NCBI GenBank assembly: GCA_963732095.1
Contig: CAVSZA010000040.1
Coordinates: 91,284 to 155,283 of the forward strand
Origin: AP-15 sp963732095
GTDB taxonomy: Bacteria; Pseudomonadota; Alphaproteobacteria; ATCC43930; CGMCC-115725
DNA: 64,000 nucleotides
Direction: 5' to 3'
This document shows, in pieces, positions 8,427 to 17,699 of the stretch. The notes beneath the pieces are model-generated. The model did not search any database and was not told where the DNA came from. It was given only the letters and a program-made list of their open reading frames with translations. Position 1 is the stretch's first letter. Each line of letters opens with the position of its first letter. The translations under genes were made by a program, and so were the position numbers.

Positions 8427-9440
8427 ATGGTCCGGCTGATCCAAACTCGCCTGCTGTCGGCGGTTCCCAGCGTTATTGGGGTCGTCATTGTGACGTTCCT
8501 TCTGACGCGGGCTTTACCGGGCGATCCCGCGGTCTACTTTGCCGGACCGGCCGCCACCCCGCAGGCAATCGCAGAGATCCGGCATTCGTTGGGGCTCGAC
8601 CGCAGTCTTCTCGAGCAGTTTCTGGTCTACGTCGGAGATCTGGCGCACGGGCGGCTCGGCAATTCGCTCTCTACCGGTCAGCCGGTCATACAAGAATTGC
8701 TGACGCGATTGCCGGCCTCGATCGAGCTGACACTGCTCGCACTGGCGCTTTCGGTCGCCGTCGCCGTGCCGCTCGGCATTACGGCTGCCCGACGGCCCAA
8801 CTCCTGGATCGACCATCTTTGCCGTCTGGTATCGACCGCTGGGGTGAGCTTGCCGACCTTCTTTACCGGGCTGCTTCTTGTCTACGTGTTCTACTACCTG
8901 CTTGGCTGGGCGCCGGCACCACTCGGTCGGCTCGATCTTATGTATTCGTCGCCGCCTGCGCGGACGGGCTTATACGTTGTGGATAGCTTGCTTGCGGGCG
9001 ATGGCATGACAGCCCTTGCCGCTCTGCGGCAGATCGCATTGCCGGCCCTGACATTGGCGATCTTCACGTTGGCGCCGATCACACGCATGACGCGGGCGGC
9101 GATGCTCTCGGTGTTGAGCGCCGATTTTATCCGTGCGGCACGCGCCAACGGCCTGTCGCAGCGCCGGATCGTCTATGTCTATGCGTTCCGCAATGCCATG
9201 CTGCCGGTACTGACGACGCTCGGCATGGTGTTTTCGTTTCTGCTCGGAGCGAATGTGCTGGTGGAGAAGGTCTTCGCCTGGCCGGGCATCGGTTCCTACG
9301 CCATCGAGGCATTGATCGCTTCCGATTACGCGCCGGTGCAGGGTTTCGTGCTGGCCATGGCGATCGTTTACATCCTGCTCAACCTCGCGATCGACATCCT
9401 TTACGGAGTGATCGATCCGCGGGCCGCGGTCACGGCATGA
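8427..9440 (+). CDS. ABC transporter permease (DppB/OppB type)
   Basis: This 337-residue inner-membrane permease has about six transmembrane segments, starting with RLLSAVPSVIGVVIVTFLL. It shows the family motifs RALPGDPA and RAARANGLSQRRIVYVYAFRNAMLPVLT, the EAA loop that contacts the ATPase. An open frame extends upstream to 8193, but that stretch is the palindromic element, so ATG 8427 is the likely start. The stop overlaps the next permease start by 4 bp. Confidence 0.92.
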   Translation: MVRLIQTRLLSAVPSVIGVVIVTFLLTRALPGDPAVYFAGPAATPQAIAEIRHSLGLDRSLLEQFLVYVGDLAHGRLGNSLSTGQPVIQELLTRLPASIELTLLALALSVAVAVPLGITAARRPNSWIDHLCRLVSTAGVSLPTFFTGLLLVYVFYYLLGWAPAPLGRLDLMYSSPPARTGLYVVDSLLAGDGMTALAALRQIALPALTLAIFTLAPITRMTRAAMLSVLSADFIRAARANGLSQRRIVYVYAFRNAMLPVLTTLGMVFSFLLGANVLVEKVFAWPGIGSYAIEALIASDYAPVQGFVLAMAIVYILLNLAIDILYGVIDPRAAVTA

Positions 9441-10282
9441 GCGAGACGCTGCGCCACCTGCGCTACGTATTGGGCGAAAATCCGGTAACCCTGGCCGCGT
9501 TCGGGCTCTTCGTCCTGCTCGTGGCGACCGCCCTCCTTGGACCTTGGATTGCACCGTACAATCCGCTCGCCACCGACGCGATGCACGCCCTTGCGCCGCC
9601 ATCGGCAGCTCATTGGTGCGGTACCGACGCCGTCGGCCGCGACATATTGAGCCGTATCATCGCCGCGACCAGGCTCGACCTCGGCATCGCCTTCGCCGCA
9701 GTGGTGCTGTCCTTCGCGATCGGCGCGGTCGGCGGGCTGGCGGCGGGCTATTTCGGCGGCTGGACCGAGCGCGCCGTTGGCCGCATCGCCGACACGATCA
9801 TGGCCTTTCCACTGTTCGTCCTCGCGATGGGTATCGTCGCGGCGCTCGGCAATACCGTCGCTAACATCGTTTACGCCACTGCGATCATCAACATGCCGCT
9901 TTACGCGCGCGTCGCCCGAGCCGAGGCCAGCGTATTGCGTCAGGCTGGGTTTATCGAAGCAGCCCGGCTCGGCGGCAATGGCGAAATGCGTATCCTCCTG
10001 GCGCAAGTTCTGCCCAATACGATGCCGCTGCTGGCCGTGCAGATGTCGCTGACAATGGGCTACGCGATCCTCAATGCCGCAGGCCTCTCTTTTATCGGCC
10101 TCGGCATCAGTCCACCGACAGCGGAATGGGGGATCATGGTGGCGGAAGGCGCCAGCAATATCATTTCCGGGGAGTGGTGGGTCGCGCTGTTCCCCGGTCT
10201 GGCGCTGATGCTCGCCGTCTTTTGCTTCAACCTGCTGGGGGACGGCTTGCGCGACATGATTGATCCGCGGAGGCGCACGTGA
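9437..10282 (+). CDS. ABC transporter permease (DppC/OppC type)
   Basis: This 281-residue permease is the partner of the preceding DppB-type protein. It has the N-terminal NPVTLAAFGLFVLLVATALLG membrane segment, then HWCGTDAVGRDILSRI, a hallmark of the C-type subunit. The EAA loop is the segment EAARLGGNGEMRILLAQVLPN. The C terminus ends LLGDGLRDMIDPRRR. It overlaps both neighbours by 4 bp, so the operon is tightly coupled. Confidence 0.93.
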   Translation: MSETLRHLRYVLGENPVTLAAFGLFVLLVATALLGPWIAPYNPLATDAMHALAPPSAAHWCGTDAVGRDILSRIIAATRLDLGIAFAAVVLSFAIGAVGGLAAGYFGGWTERAVGRIADTIMAFPLFVLAMGIVAALGNTVANIVYATAIINMPLYARVARAEASVLRQAGFIEAARLGGNGEMRILLAQVLPNTMPLLAVQMSLTMGYAILNAAGLSFIGLGISPPTAEWGIMVAEGASNIISGEWWVALFPGLALMLAVFCFNLLGDGLRDMIDPRRRT

Positions 10283-11250
10283 GTGAGGCGACCGCGCTGC
10301 TCGCAGTCAGCGATCTCTCTGTCGAGTTCCGCACCCGCAGCGGCATAGTGCGGGCGCTCGAAAAGGTCGCCTTCGAGGTTGCTCGGGGTGAGACCGTGGC
10401 ACTGGTCGGCGAAAGCGGCTCGGGCAAATCGGTTACGGCCTATGCATTGCTCGGGTTGCTCGATCCTGCGGCGCAGGTCACTTCGGGCCGCGTCATATTT
10501 GGCGGCCTCGAGCTGCTGCGCGCCGGCGAGCGTGCGCTAGAGGAAATGCGGGGACGCGAATTCTCGCTGATCTCGCAGAACCCGCGCGGCGCGCTAAACC
10601 CGATCCGACCAGTCGGCAGACAGCTCGAAGACGTGCTGGTCCGGCACGGCAGCGTCACACGGGCACAGGCGCCGGCGCGAGCGGTGGATATGTTGGCAAA
10701 GGTAGGTATCCCCGATCCGGCACGCCGCGCTGCAGCCTATCCGTTCGAGCTGTCGGGCGGGATGTGCCAGCGTGTGACAATCGCCCTGGCGCTCGCCTGC
10801 TCTCCGGCCTTGCTGATCGCCGATGAGCCGACCACCGGTCTCGACGTCACGACCCAGGCGGTGGTGATGGATCTGCTTGCCGAGCTCGCCGCCGCATCCC
10901 GGATGGCGACAATCCTGATCACCCACGATCTGGGACTCGCCGGCGAATATGCCGACCGGATTGTGGTCATGCACGCCGGCCACGTCGTGGAGAGCGCGCC
11001 GGTCCGCGAGTTGTTTTCTCACCCGCGCCACCCCTACACGGCAAAGCTGATCGCCGCGACACCCAAACCCGACATGATGCTCGCCGACCTCGCCGCGATC
11101 CCCGGCAATCTCCCCGATGTCAGGCGCGCCGACCTGCCGCCGTGCCGTTACAGCGCGCGCTGCGAGCGGCACCAGGCGAAATGCGAGGCGCCGCTGCCGC
11201 TGACCTTGGTTGGCCAATCACACGTAGTCGCTTGCTGGCAGCCCCTATGA
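10279..11250 (+). CDS. ABC transporter ATP-binding protein (DppD/OppD type)
   Basis: This 323-residue ATPase shows Walker A GESGSGKS at about 44-51, signature LSGGMCQR, Walker B LLIADEPTTGLD and switch THDLGL. The C-terminal oligopeptide-transporter tail has cysteines in PPCRYSARCERHQAKCE, typical of DppD/OppD. It starts with GTG and overlaps both the upstream permease and the downstream ATPase gene by 4 bp. Confidence 0.93.
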   Translation: MSEATALLAVSDLSVEFRTRSGIVRALEKVAFEVARGETVALVGESGSGKSVTAYALLGLLDPAAQVTSGRVIFGGLELLRAGERALEEMRGREFSLISQNPRGALNPIRPVGRQLEDVLVRHGSVTRAQAPARAVDMLAKVGIPDPARRAAAYPFELSGGMCQRVTIALALACSPALLIADEPTTGLDVTTQAVVMDLLAELAAASRMATILITHDLGLAGEYADRIVVMHAGHVVESAPVRELFSHPRHPYTAKLIAATPKPDMMLADLAAIPGNLPDVRRADLPPCRYSARCERHQAKCEAPLPLTLVGQSHVVACWQPL

Positions 11251-12267
11251 CCGAACCGGTCCTCGAGATCCGCAGCCTGACCAAGCATTTCCCAGTGAAG
11301 CGCGCGGAGCACCATCTCTGGCGCCGTGCAAGCCAAAGCTGGCTCCACGCAGTGGACAAAGTGGATTTTTCGATAGGACCCGGCGAGACCGTGGGTCTAG
11401 TCGGGGAGTCCGGTTGCGGCAAGTCGACCCTGGTGCGGCTCGTCGCGCGCCTCATTGATCCGAGCGGCGGCGGCATCGGGTTCGATGGCACCGAGATCGG
11501 CAGGCATCCCCGCGCGGAAATTCGCCCGCGTGACGCAACGTTCCGGCATCCAGATGGTCTTCCAGGATGCCGGGGAGAGCCTGAACCCGCGCTTTACGGC
11601 GTTCCAGGCCATCGCCGATCCGTTACGCCGGCTGAGCCCGCGGCGCGGCGAAGAGCTGGCGGCGCGAGTGCGCGAGGCGGCAGCTTTGGCCGGCCTCCCC
11701 GACGAACTGCTCGGCCGCTTCCCGCATCAATTATCCGGCGGTCAGAAGGCGCGGGTCGGCATTGCCCGCGCCGTCGCGCTCGAGCCGCGGCTTCTGATCC
11801 TCGACGAGCCGACGGCAGCGCTCGACGTCTCGGTTCAGGTGGTGATCCTGCAACTGCTCGAGACGCTGAAGCGCCGCCTCGGGATGAGCTACCTCTTTGT
11901 CAGTCACGACCTCAATGTCGTCCGCCTGCTCTGCGACCGCGTGCTGGTCATGTATCTCGGTAAGATCATCGAGAGCGGGCCTGTCGAGGAAGTCTTCGGC
12001 AGCCCGGCGCACCCGTATACAAAGGCGCTGGTGGCGGCGATCCCGTCGCTCGATCAGCGTGGGGTCAGCCGGCTGCGGCTGAGCGGCGAACCACGCAGCC
12101 CGATCGATCCCGACCCCAACACCTGCCGTTTCTACGGGCGCTGTCCCAAGGGCCAGAGCAATTGCGCAACAATGATGCCGGAGCTTCGGCCATTCAGCGC
12201 CGGCCGCTCGGTCGCATGCCATTACCCCGAAGTCGCTGTTCGGGCCGAGACGGCGACCGCAGCCTAA
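11247..12267 (+). pseudogene. ABC transporter ATP-binding protein (DppF/OppF type), interrupted by a frameshift
   Basis: From ATG 11247 the frame encodes a DppF-type N terminus with Walker A GESGCGKS. Near 11500 the frame changes by one base. From there the other frame continues with SGIQMVFQDAGESLNPR, signature LSGGQKARVGIARA, Walker B LLILDEPTAALD, and a normal C-terminal tail with CRFYGRCPKGQSNC to the stop at 12267. The total of 1021 nt is one base more than a whole number of codons, so a single inserted base around 11495-11510 explains the break. Both parts are otherwise intact. An assembly error is as likely as real inactivation. Confidence 0.85.
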
Positions 12268-12293
12268 TATAGAGTTCGGTCACTCACCGGCGA

Positions 12294-13871
12294 TCAGTCC
12301 TCTCCGACGGCATGCGCAGGCTCCTCCGCGGTTGAAATCAGGACTTCCGCATAGCTTTGCCTGCTGAGCGCATAGCAGACGCCGGCGACGATCAGATAGC
12401 CGAGCGCCACCGGCGCCGAATTGCCGATGCCCAGCGACGTGCCGTGGATAAAACCAAAAAACGACAGCACAGCACCGGTGGCCGCGAACAGAGCGGCCCA
12501 CTCGAACTTCCGGTCGATGATGAACGCGGCAATGGCGCCGAGGATCAATCCGGCAAGCACGGCGCCACCGCCGAGCAGAGCCATCCCGTGGTAGACGACC
12601 CCAGTGGCGCCGAGCTTGGCCATGCCCATTTGCTCGGCTGAAGTGCCCGCCGCACCGAGCGCCCCGTCGATCAGGGTCTGCGCCCAAGCGGCGATGTTCG
12701 GCAGGATCGCCAGCACGATCGCAGGGGCATGTCGCGGCGGCGAAGCTTGAAACGCCTGGGCGCCGATAACCAAGCCGATATAGAGGAGGATCGGCAGGAT
12801 CGCGACCAACGGAATGACCGCGAGGAGCAGTGCCGTCAGCCCGAGGAAGCAGACGATGCCGATGACGACGCCGGTCGCCAGCGAATAGCCGATCCGCCCG
12901 CCCACGGCCTTCCATCCGGGGTGGCCGATATAGACGGCCGGCGGGAACGGACTACCCAACAGCGCACCGACGATCGCGCCGGTTCCGTCGGCCAGCAGGA
13001 TCTGGCGCAGGCTGTAATCGTCGCCGGCTGCGGCGGCGCTCTCGACGTTGTTCATCCCCTCGGTAAAGTTATAGATGCCGAGCGGCACGGCCGTGACCAG
13101 CAGCGGGCCAATGTCGCCGATCGCCTTGGCGAAGTCAGTCGACGGGTACGGCAGCCGCAAACCGAACTGGCTCAGGGCGGAGACGACTTCGGCGGGCTGC
13201 ATCAGATCGTCGAGGTGAACCAGCTTGGCGAGCCAGGCAAGCACCGTTCCGAGCACCACCGCGGCAAGCCCACCCGGAAGGCCATAGGGTAGGCGTATGC
13301 CGGCCATCCAGCTGACCAGGACAATGGTCAGCGACAGCATAAAGAGCCAAGGGTCTTCCCAGCCGAGAAAGGCTGGCCGCATCGAAATGAAGGCGATCGA
13401 AATGCCGGCGAGGGTGCCGAGCATGGCAGCGCGCGGCGTGTATTTTCGCACCGTGGGCCCGACGAAGGCGCCCAGCAGCACAATGGCCCCAATGACCAGG
13501 CACCACACCAGTCCCGACTGCCATGCGAGCAGCGGATCCTTCGTCTTCAGATAGATCGGCAACATGATCAGGAAGACGACGATAAACATGTGCGGGACAC
13601 TCGGCCCGTAAGGCATCGCCGTTACGTCATTGCGGCCTTCGTTCTTGGCGAGCCGCCAAGCGAGGTAGGCGTAGTACAAATTGCCAAGCGGCAATGCGAT
13701 GCCGAGAGCGGGAAGGATTCGGCCGTAGACAATATCCGCCGGTAGGTTGACGACATGCAGACAAAGTCCGGTCAGCACGATGACGTTCAGAACGACATTG
13801 GTGAACAGACCGAAAAACCCATTCCAATCGCCGGGGACCCACCAGCGCGGCGCATCGACTGAAGCGTTCAT
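12294..13871 (-). CDS. NCS2/purine-permease-like membrane transporter
   Basis: This polytopic membrane protein of 525 residues has about 12-14 hydrophobic segments. The motifs NFTEGMNNVESAAAAGDD and LLGSPFPPAVYIGHPGWKA resemble the NCS2/AzgA nucleobase permease group, though the assignment is from general resemblance. ATG 13871 is preceded by GAGGGGAAC, a good ribosome-binding site, so I prefer it to an upstream ATG at 13910. It follows the cysteine hydrolase on the same strand with a short gap. The pair suggests import and hydrolysis of a nitrogen-rich compound such as a urea, amide or purine derivative. Confidence 0.8.
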   Translation of the reverse strand: MNASVDAPRWWVPGDWNGFFGLFTNVVLNVIVLTGLCLHVVNLPADIVYGRILPALGIALPLGNLYYAYLAWRLAKNEGRNDVTAMPYGPSVPHMFIVVFLIMLPIYLKTKDPLLAWQSGLVWCLVIGAIVLLGAFVGPTVRKYTPRAAMLGTLAGISIAFISMRPAFLGWEDPWLFMLSLTIVLVSWMAGIRLPYGLPGGLAAVVLGTVLAWLAKLVHLDDLMQPAEVVSALSQFGLRLPYPSTDFAKAIGDIGPLLVTAVPLGIYNFTEGMNNVESAAAAGDDYSLRQILLADGTGAIVGALLGSPFPPAVYIGHPGWKAVGGRIGYSLATGVVIGIVCFLGLTALLLAVIPLVAILPILLYIGLVIGAQAFQASPPRHAPAIVLAILPNIAAWAQTLIDGALGAAGTSAEQMGMAKLGATGVVYHGMALLGGGAVLAGLILGAIAAFIIDRKFEWAALFAATGAVLSFFGFIHGTSLGIGNSAPVALGYLIVAGVCYALSRQSYAEVLISTAEEPAHAVGED

Positions 13872-13881
13872 TGCGTTCCCC

Positions 13882-14559
13882 TCATGAGCCGGCTGTCTGG
13901 AGCGCCGCAATGACCGCTTCGGATGAAGCGACCCAACCGAAAATGCCGCCCTGCGCCTTGATCATGCGCAAGCCCATCTCTTGAAATTCCGGGAAATACG
14001 AGCCGACGCAATCCTCCACGACCACGCATTCGTAGCCGCGGTCATTGGCCTCTCTGACTGTCGTGTTGACGCAGACCTCGGTGGTGACCCCGCACACGAT
14101 GAGCTGGGTAATGCCGCGGTTTTTCAGCATCGCATCGAGATCGGTGGCGTGGAATGCGCCCTTACCCGGCTTGTCGACGACCGGCTCGCCGGGCACCGGA
14201 TAGAGCTCCGGGATGATGTCGTGTCCTGGTTCGCCGCGTACCAATATCCGGCCCATCGGGCCTGGGTCGCCAATGCCATTTGGGAGTCTGCCGCGCGCCT
14301 TCTTAGCCGGCGGCAAATCGGCGAGGTCGGGTCGATGCCCCTCGCGGGTGTGGATGACGGTCAAACCCGACATTCGCGCCGCATCGAGCAGACGCCGGGT
14401 CGGCGCGATGGTTCGCCGCAGCAGTGAGACATCATTCCCTAACGCGGCCCCAAAGCCACCCGGCTCGAGGAAATCCCTCTGCATATCGATGATGACAAGA
14501 CCCGCATGGGTCGCCACCAAATCGAAGGGATATGGCTCTGCTGCGATGATCGCCGTCAT
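13882..14559 (-). CDS. Isochorismatase-family cysteine hydrolase
   Basis: This 225-residue protein has the cysteine-hydrolase triad: Asp25 in VIIDMQRDF, Lys133 in PGKGAF and Cys163 in GVTTEVCVNTT. The family includes isochorismatase, N-carbamoylsarcosine amidase, nicotinamidase and biuret hydrolase. The EPGGFG motif after the Asp is seen in biuret-hydrolase-like members, but the substrate is not proven. It is followed 10 bp later by the permease gene, likely an operon for uptake and hydrolysis of a nitrogen compound. Confidence 0.88.
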   Translation of the reverse strand: MTAIIAAEPYPFDLVATHAGLVIIDMQRDFLEPGGFGAALGNDVSLLRRTIAPTRRLLDAARMSGLTVIHTREGHRPDLADLPPAKKARGRLPNGIGDPGPMGRILVRGEPGHDIIPELYPVPGEPVVDKPGKGAFHATDLDAMLKNRGITQLIVCGVTTEVCVNTTVREANDRGYECVVVEDCVGSYFPEFQEMGLRMIKAQGGIFGWVASSEAVIAALQTAGS

Positions 14560-14853
14560 AATCCCTCTCCGCCCCCATGACGGCCGGCCGGTTAGTGCTA
14601 GGATCTAGACACCTAACCGACAGCAATATCAGGCTATGACGCCGAGCAAAGTGCGTGCCACGCCAACAGCACCATTTTCTTGGCGCCGGGCCTCTAGCCC
14701 ACTATTGGGTGTCCTTAATTTAGGCGAATGCTCGAAAAACAGCCGACGGCATATCGCATTGCGCCCCCTAGTGCGAGAGACAGACGCAGCCTGCTCTTAT
14801 CACGCAATCGCAGCGGTTGAGCTGTGCTACGATCCGCACGGTAGAGGGAGGCT

Positions 14854-14956
14854 ATGAAACAACTGGTCGAAGGCCGTCTCGCCGCAATTCACGCCGCCCG
14901 CCGACGTGGCGGGCTACTCTCGGCTGATGGGAGTGGACGAGGAAGGCACGTGGACA
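14854..14956 (+). pseudogene. Remnant of a class III adenylate/guanylate cyclase N terminus
   Basis: After a good ribosome-binding site (GGGAGG, 14846) ATG 14854 starts EGRLAAI. One frame over the DNA then encodes AADVAGYSRLMGVDEEGT. Together this is the characteristic opening of rhizobial class III nucleotide cyclases (RRLAAILAADVAGYSRLMG). A base change breaks the frame after about 12 codons and nothing of the remaining gene is present. The rest of the gap 14560-15076 shows no gene. Confidence 0.7.
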
Positions 14957-15076
14957 GCCTCGGCTCTTCATCCTGTGTGGTGATCGCATGCGCAGCGATG
15001 CCGCCAAAACTGGTGTGCAGGCTCTATACGCAGCCATTTATTTTGCCGGCCCGCGCCAGGCTCGGGCAGTAGAGAA

Positions 15077-15484
15077 ATGGAAATTAAGCGACATCACGGG
15101 ACCAGCGAGTTTCGCCACGACCTCTCGCTTCCCCCTGCCTCCATCGCACAGCGGTTGTCGCCCATTCTTGGCCGGCTTCCCGGCTATCGGCGCGACTGGT
15201 TGTTGCCGGATGTCCTGGCCGGGCTTGCGGTCTGGGCGGTCATGGTGCCGGAGGGCATGGCTTATGCCGGAATCGTCGGGGTGCCGCCGATCATGGGACT
15301 CTATACGATCGTCCCGCCATTGATAGCGTACGCGCTGCTCGGCACCTCTCGCCTGCTGGTCGTCGGCCCGGACACGGCGACCGGCCTAATCTCGACGCCG
15401 ACCGTCGGCGCGATCGCGGCACAGGGAACAGTCCCCCTGGCGCTTGGGGCGCTCCGCGCCCCGAAAATCGCGCGGGAACTCTAG
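15077..15484 (+). pseudogene. SulP-family anion transporter, N-terminal fragment
   Basis: The 135-residue frame encodes the first membrane helices of a SulP sulfate/bicarbonate-type permease. Visible are RDWLLPDVLAGLAVWAVMVPE, then GMAYAGIVGVPPIMGLYT, then LVVGPDTATGLISTPTVGAIAAQGT. A complete SulP has about 500-600 residues and a STAS domain. Here homology stops near 15450 and a short unrelated tail leads to the stop. It is a truncated relic, probably produced with the neighbouring cyclase and IS6 remnants by insertion or deletion. Confidence 0.85.
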
Positions 15485-15551
15485 CGCGGTGCGGGTTGGG
15501 ACGGCCCGTGATACCGTGAGTTTGCAACCCGGATCGGAGGCAAGCAAAGCG

Positions 15552-15992
15552 ATGCCCGAAGCGGAAATCGCAAAAGCGGTGCAGTTGCTCGATCTCATGC
15601 TCGAGTTTTTTGCCGACGATGGCCACTGGACGCGCGGCCGTTATGACGATGGAAACGGCGGCCATTGCCTTGTCGGCGCCGTTCTGCATCTGAGCCGTAA
15701 GCATTGCCTGCCAAAGGCACCGGCGATCGCGCTCCTGCAGGATGCCATGCCCAGGCCCGGCCTTCCGCTTGTGCATTTCAACGACCGTTGTTGCGGCAGC
15801 GTCGCCGAACTGCGCTCCATCATCCTCACGGCCCGCCGTCTTGCCGATGATCACGCCGAGCAAAAGCGGGCGGCTGCCGCGGCCAAAACATGGCTGCTCG
15901 CTCAGATCGAAAAAAAGCGGGCAGCTCCGGCGGCGCCTACCGCGGAAATGACGCCGGACGAGCGATTCATCCCCAGCCGCCTTGCCGCGTAG
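15552..15992 (+). CDS. Hypothetical protein (DUF6197-like)
   Basis: This 146-residue protein has a short central motif HWTRGRYDDGNGGHCLVGAV followed by a helical, Lys/Ala-rich C terminus. The pattern (W-x-R-G-x3 then CLVGA) resembles DUF6197 proteins of actinobacteria and rhizobia. ATG 15552 is chosen because upstream codons are not protein-like, and GGAGG lies 14 nt upstream. Function is unknown. The end of the SulP fragment lies only 68 bp upstream, so its promoter is probably within that debris. Confidence 0.65.
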   Translation: MPEAEIAKAVQLLDLMLEFFADDGHWTRGRYDDGNGGHCLVGAVLHLSRKHCLPKAPAIALLQDAMPRPGLPLVHFNDRCCGSVAELRSIILTARRLADDHAEQKRAAAAAKTWLLAQIEKKRAAPAAPTAEMTPDERFIPSRLAA

Positions 15993-16164
15993 CGGCCGCA
16001 GCCGATCGCCGCGAGGCCATCGGACAAGTTGTGGATATCAACGCCGGGAGGTGGACGGCCGGGCCGGCCCCGGCGGTGTTTCTTATGTATCTCCCATGAA
16101 CTGATCGGCGCCGTGACGCCGATGTCTCCGGCGCAGCTGCAGGGAGGCCTTGGCGCAGCTGGTA

Positions 16165-16370
16165 GAATTCGCACCGGCCAACGCGCCGCCGAGAGCGGCA
16201 ATGAAGCAGTTCAAATCGGCCGGCCAGGCGCTGCGGTTCCTCTCAGCCCACGATCAGATCAATAACTTCTTCCACCTCCGCCGGATCACATCACTGCTGC
16301 CGAGCACAGAGCTTCTAGGACCCAAACATTCCAGGTCTGGGCCGAAATCTGTAACATGGCCTGGTCATAA
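16165..16370 (+). mobile_element. IS6-family transposase C-terminal remnant
   Basis: Pieces in alternating frames match the end of IS6/IS26-like DDE transposases. They are NSHRPTRRRERQ (from ~16165), KQFKSAGQALRFLSAHDQIN, FFHLRR, and then one frame over HITAAEHRASRTQTFQVWAE to a stop at 16370. At least two single-base shifts break it and no terminal inverted repeats were found. It is a dead fragment. The 350 bp from 16371 to 16721 contain nothing else I can identify. Confidence 0.75.
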
Positions 16371-16721
16371 ATCCCCAATGCACACTGCCATCGCATGCAT
16401 AGGCGGCATCCCCGGGTCTAGTCCCCGACAATAAACTTTCGCGGCGATGGCGGTCTGAACCCCGTCCCGCGGAACTCTACTGCCGCGTCACGACGACAAA
16501 CTGGTAGGAAAGCACATCGCATGAAGCCGTTTGCGCCGGCAATCTTGGCTGAGAACCGTCCGGATTGCCTCTCGCACAGTACAGAGAAATGAGAGCAAAA
16601 AAAATGCGGCCGTTTATGCGTACCAGCCGGGCCCTACCGTCATACGCGTCTCACCGGGTGGAGAACATCCGGGAACGCCTGCGCAGTAACTACTTCAGGC
16701 AGCCGGTTTCGAGCGCTAGCC

Positions 16722-17381
16722 CTACCGACGGCTGCGCCCGACTCGGCCGTGCACTTCACCCTGCTTGCCGCGTCGGGCATGATCGGCAACCAGCGCCTCG
16801 AGCATTTCGGCGAGCCGCAAGGAAAGTCCTTCGGATCCGACACTTTGGGCGGTAATGCGGGCGCCCTCGCATAGCAGGAAGACTTCGTCGGCGAGACGCT
16901 CGGGATCGACGAGCTTGGCATCGCAGCACAGGCGAATAAGCCGTTCGCGAAGCGCGGTTTTATACTCGCGAATGACACGCCGCGCAGGATGATCCCAATC
17001 CGGCAGCTCGACCGCAGCGTTGGCGAGTGCACAGCCGCGCTCGGCCTCGTTCTCCTTGAAGTCCGCAACATGGCGCAGCCAGGCCAGGAGCTGGCCTTCC
17101 GGATCGCCCGCGTGGGCGGCGGCGAGCGCATCCCAGGCAGCATCGAACTCCTGCGTTAGCTCGCTGAGACACGCGGCGATCAGCACATCCTTCGAGGTGA
17201 AGTGGCGATAGAGCGTCATCTTGTTGGTGCCGGCCGCCTCGGCAATCGCGTCGACGCCAACGGCATGGATGCCGCGGCGATAGAACAATTCGCGGGCGGC
17301 CGCGAGGATGCGCTCGCGCGGAGGCGCGCTTCTGCTCTCTCGATCGGCGGCCGGCCTTGCGGTTGACGCGATTATAGCCAC
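16722..17381 (-). CDS. TetR/AcrR-family transcriptional regulator
   Basis: This 219-residue regulator has an N-terminal TetR helix-turn-helix: RILAAARELFYRRGIHAVGV, then AIAEAAGTNKMTLYRHFTSKD. A C-terminal ligand domain follows that contains GCALANAAVELPD, similar to TetR_C regulators of efflux or lipid genes. A perfect palindrome upstream (17405-17420) is a good autoregulatory operator. The divergent small gene and HpnM/MlaC-type gene are possible targets. The ligand is unknown. Confidence 0.92.
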   Translation of the reverse strand: MAIIASTARPAADRESRSAPPRERILAAARELFYRRGIHAVGVDAIAEAAGTNKMTLYRHFTSKDVLIAACLSELTQEFDAAWDALAAAHAGDPEGQLLAWLRHVADFKENEAERGCALANAAVELPDWDHPARRVIREYKTALRERLIRLCCDAKLVDPERLADEVFLLCEGARITAQSVGSEGLSLRLAEMLEALVADHARRGKQGEVHGRVGRSRR

Positions 17382-17404
17382 TTCTTTCTGGCCCCTTGAT
17401 ATGT

Positions 17405-17420
17405 TACTGAGCGGTCAGTA
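17405..17420. promoter_or_regulatory. Palindromic TetR operator
   Basis: TACTGA-GCGG-TCAGTA is a perfect 6-bp inverted repeat with a 4-bp centre. It sits about 25 bp upstream of the tetR start and about 80 bp upstream of the divergent genes, and a further half-like site (ACCGTTCAGT) follows at 17432. The placement fits autorepression of the TetR gene and control of the divergent transcript. Assignment is by position and symmetry. Confidence 0.65.
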
Positions 17421-17500
17421 TATGGGGTGTTACCGTTCAGTGCCGTTTAATGTAGCGCGTGCGCTAGCCGATTTCCACCCCTGTCCCGAAGGACACCGCG

Positions 17501-17677
17501 ATGGATAACCACGAGCTGAAGCTGACCGATCTAATGGCCGATCCGATGACCCTGGCCGTGATGGCAGCTGATCGGGTCGATCCGGCTGCGCTGGAAGCGC
17601 TCTTGTCTTCTTTACGCCCCGTCAAACGACCGCTGCCGACCAGATGCGGCAAAGCGGGGTGGGCAACCGACGATTGA
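17501..17677 (+). CDS. Small hypothetical protein upstream of the HpnM/MlaC-type gene
   Basis: A 58-codon frame from ATG 17501 to TGA 17677 encodes a small acidic-to-basic protein starting MDNHELKLTDLMADPMTLAV and containing DRVDPAALEALLSSLRP. It ends 22 bp before the GTG of the next gene, a likely operon. It resembles no family I can name. The neat spacing and protein-like composition support it. It may also be a translated leader of the following gene. Confidence 0.55.
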   Translation: MDNHELKLTDLMADPMTLAVMAADRVDPAALEALLSSLRPVKRPLPTRCGKAGWATDD

Positions 17678-17699
17678 CACAAACAAGAGGACCAACGCC

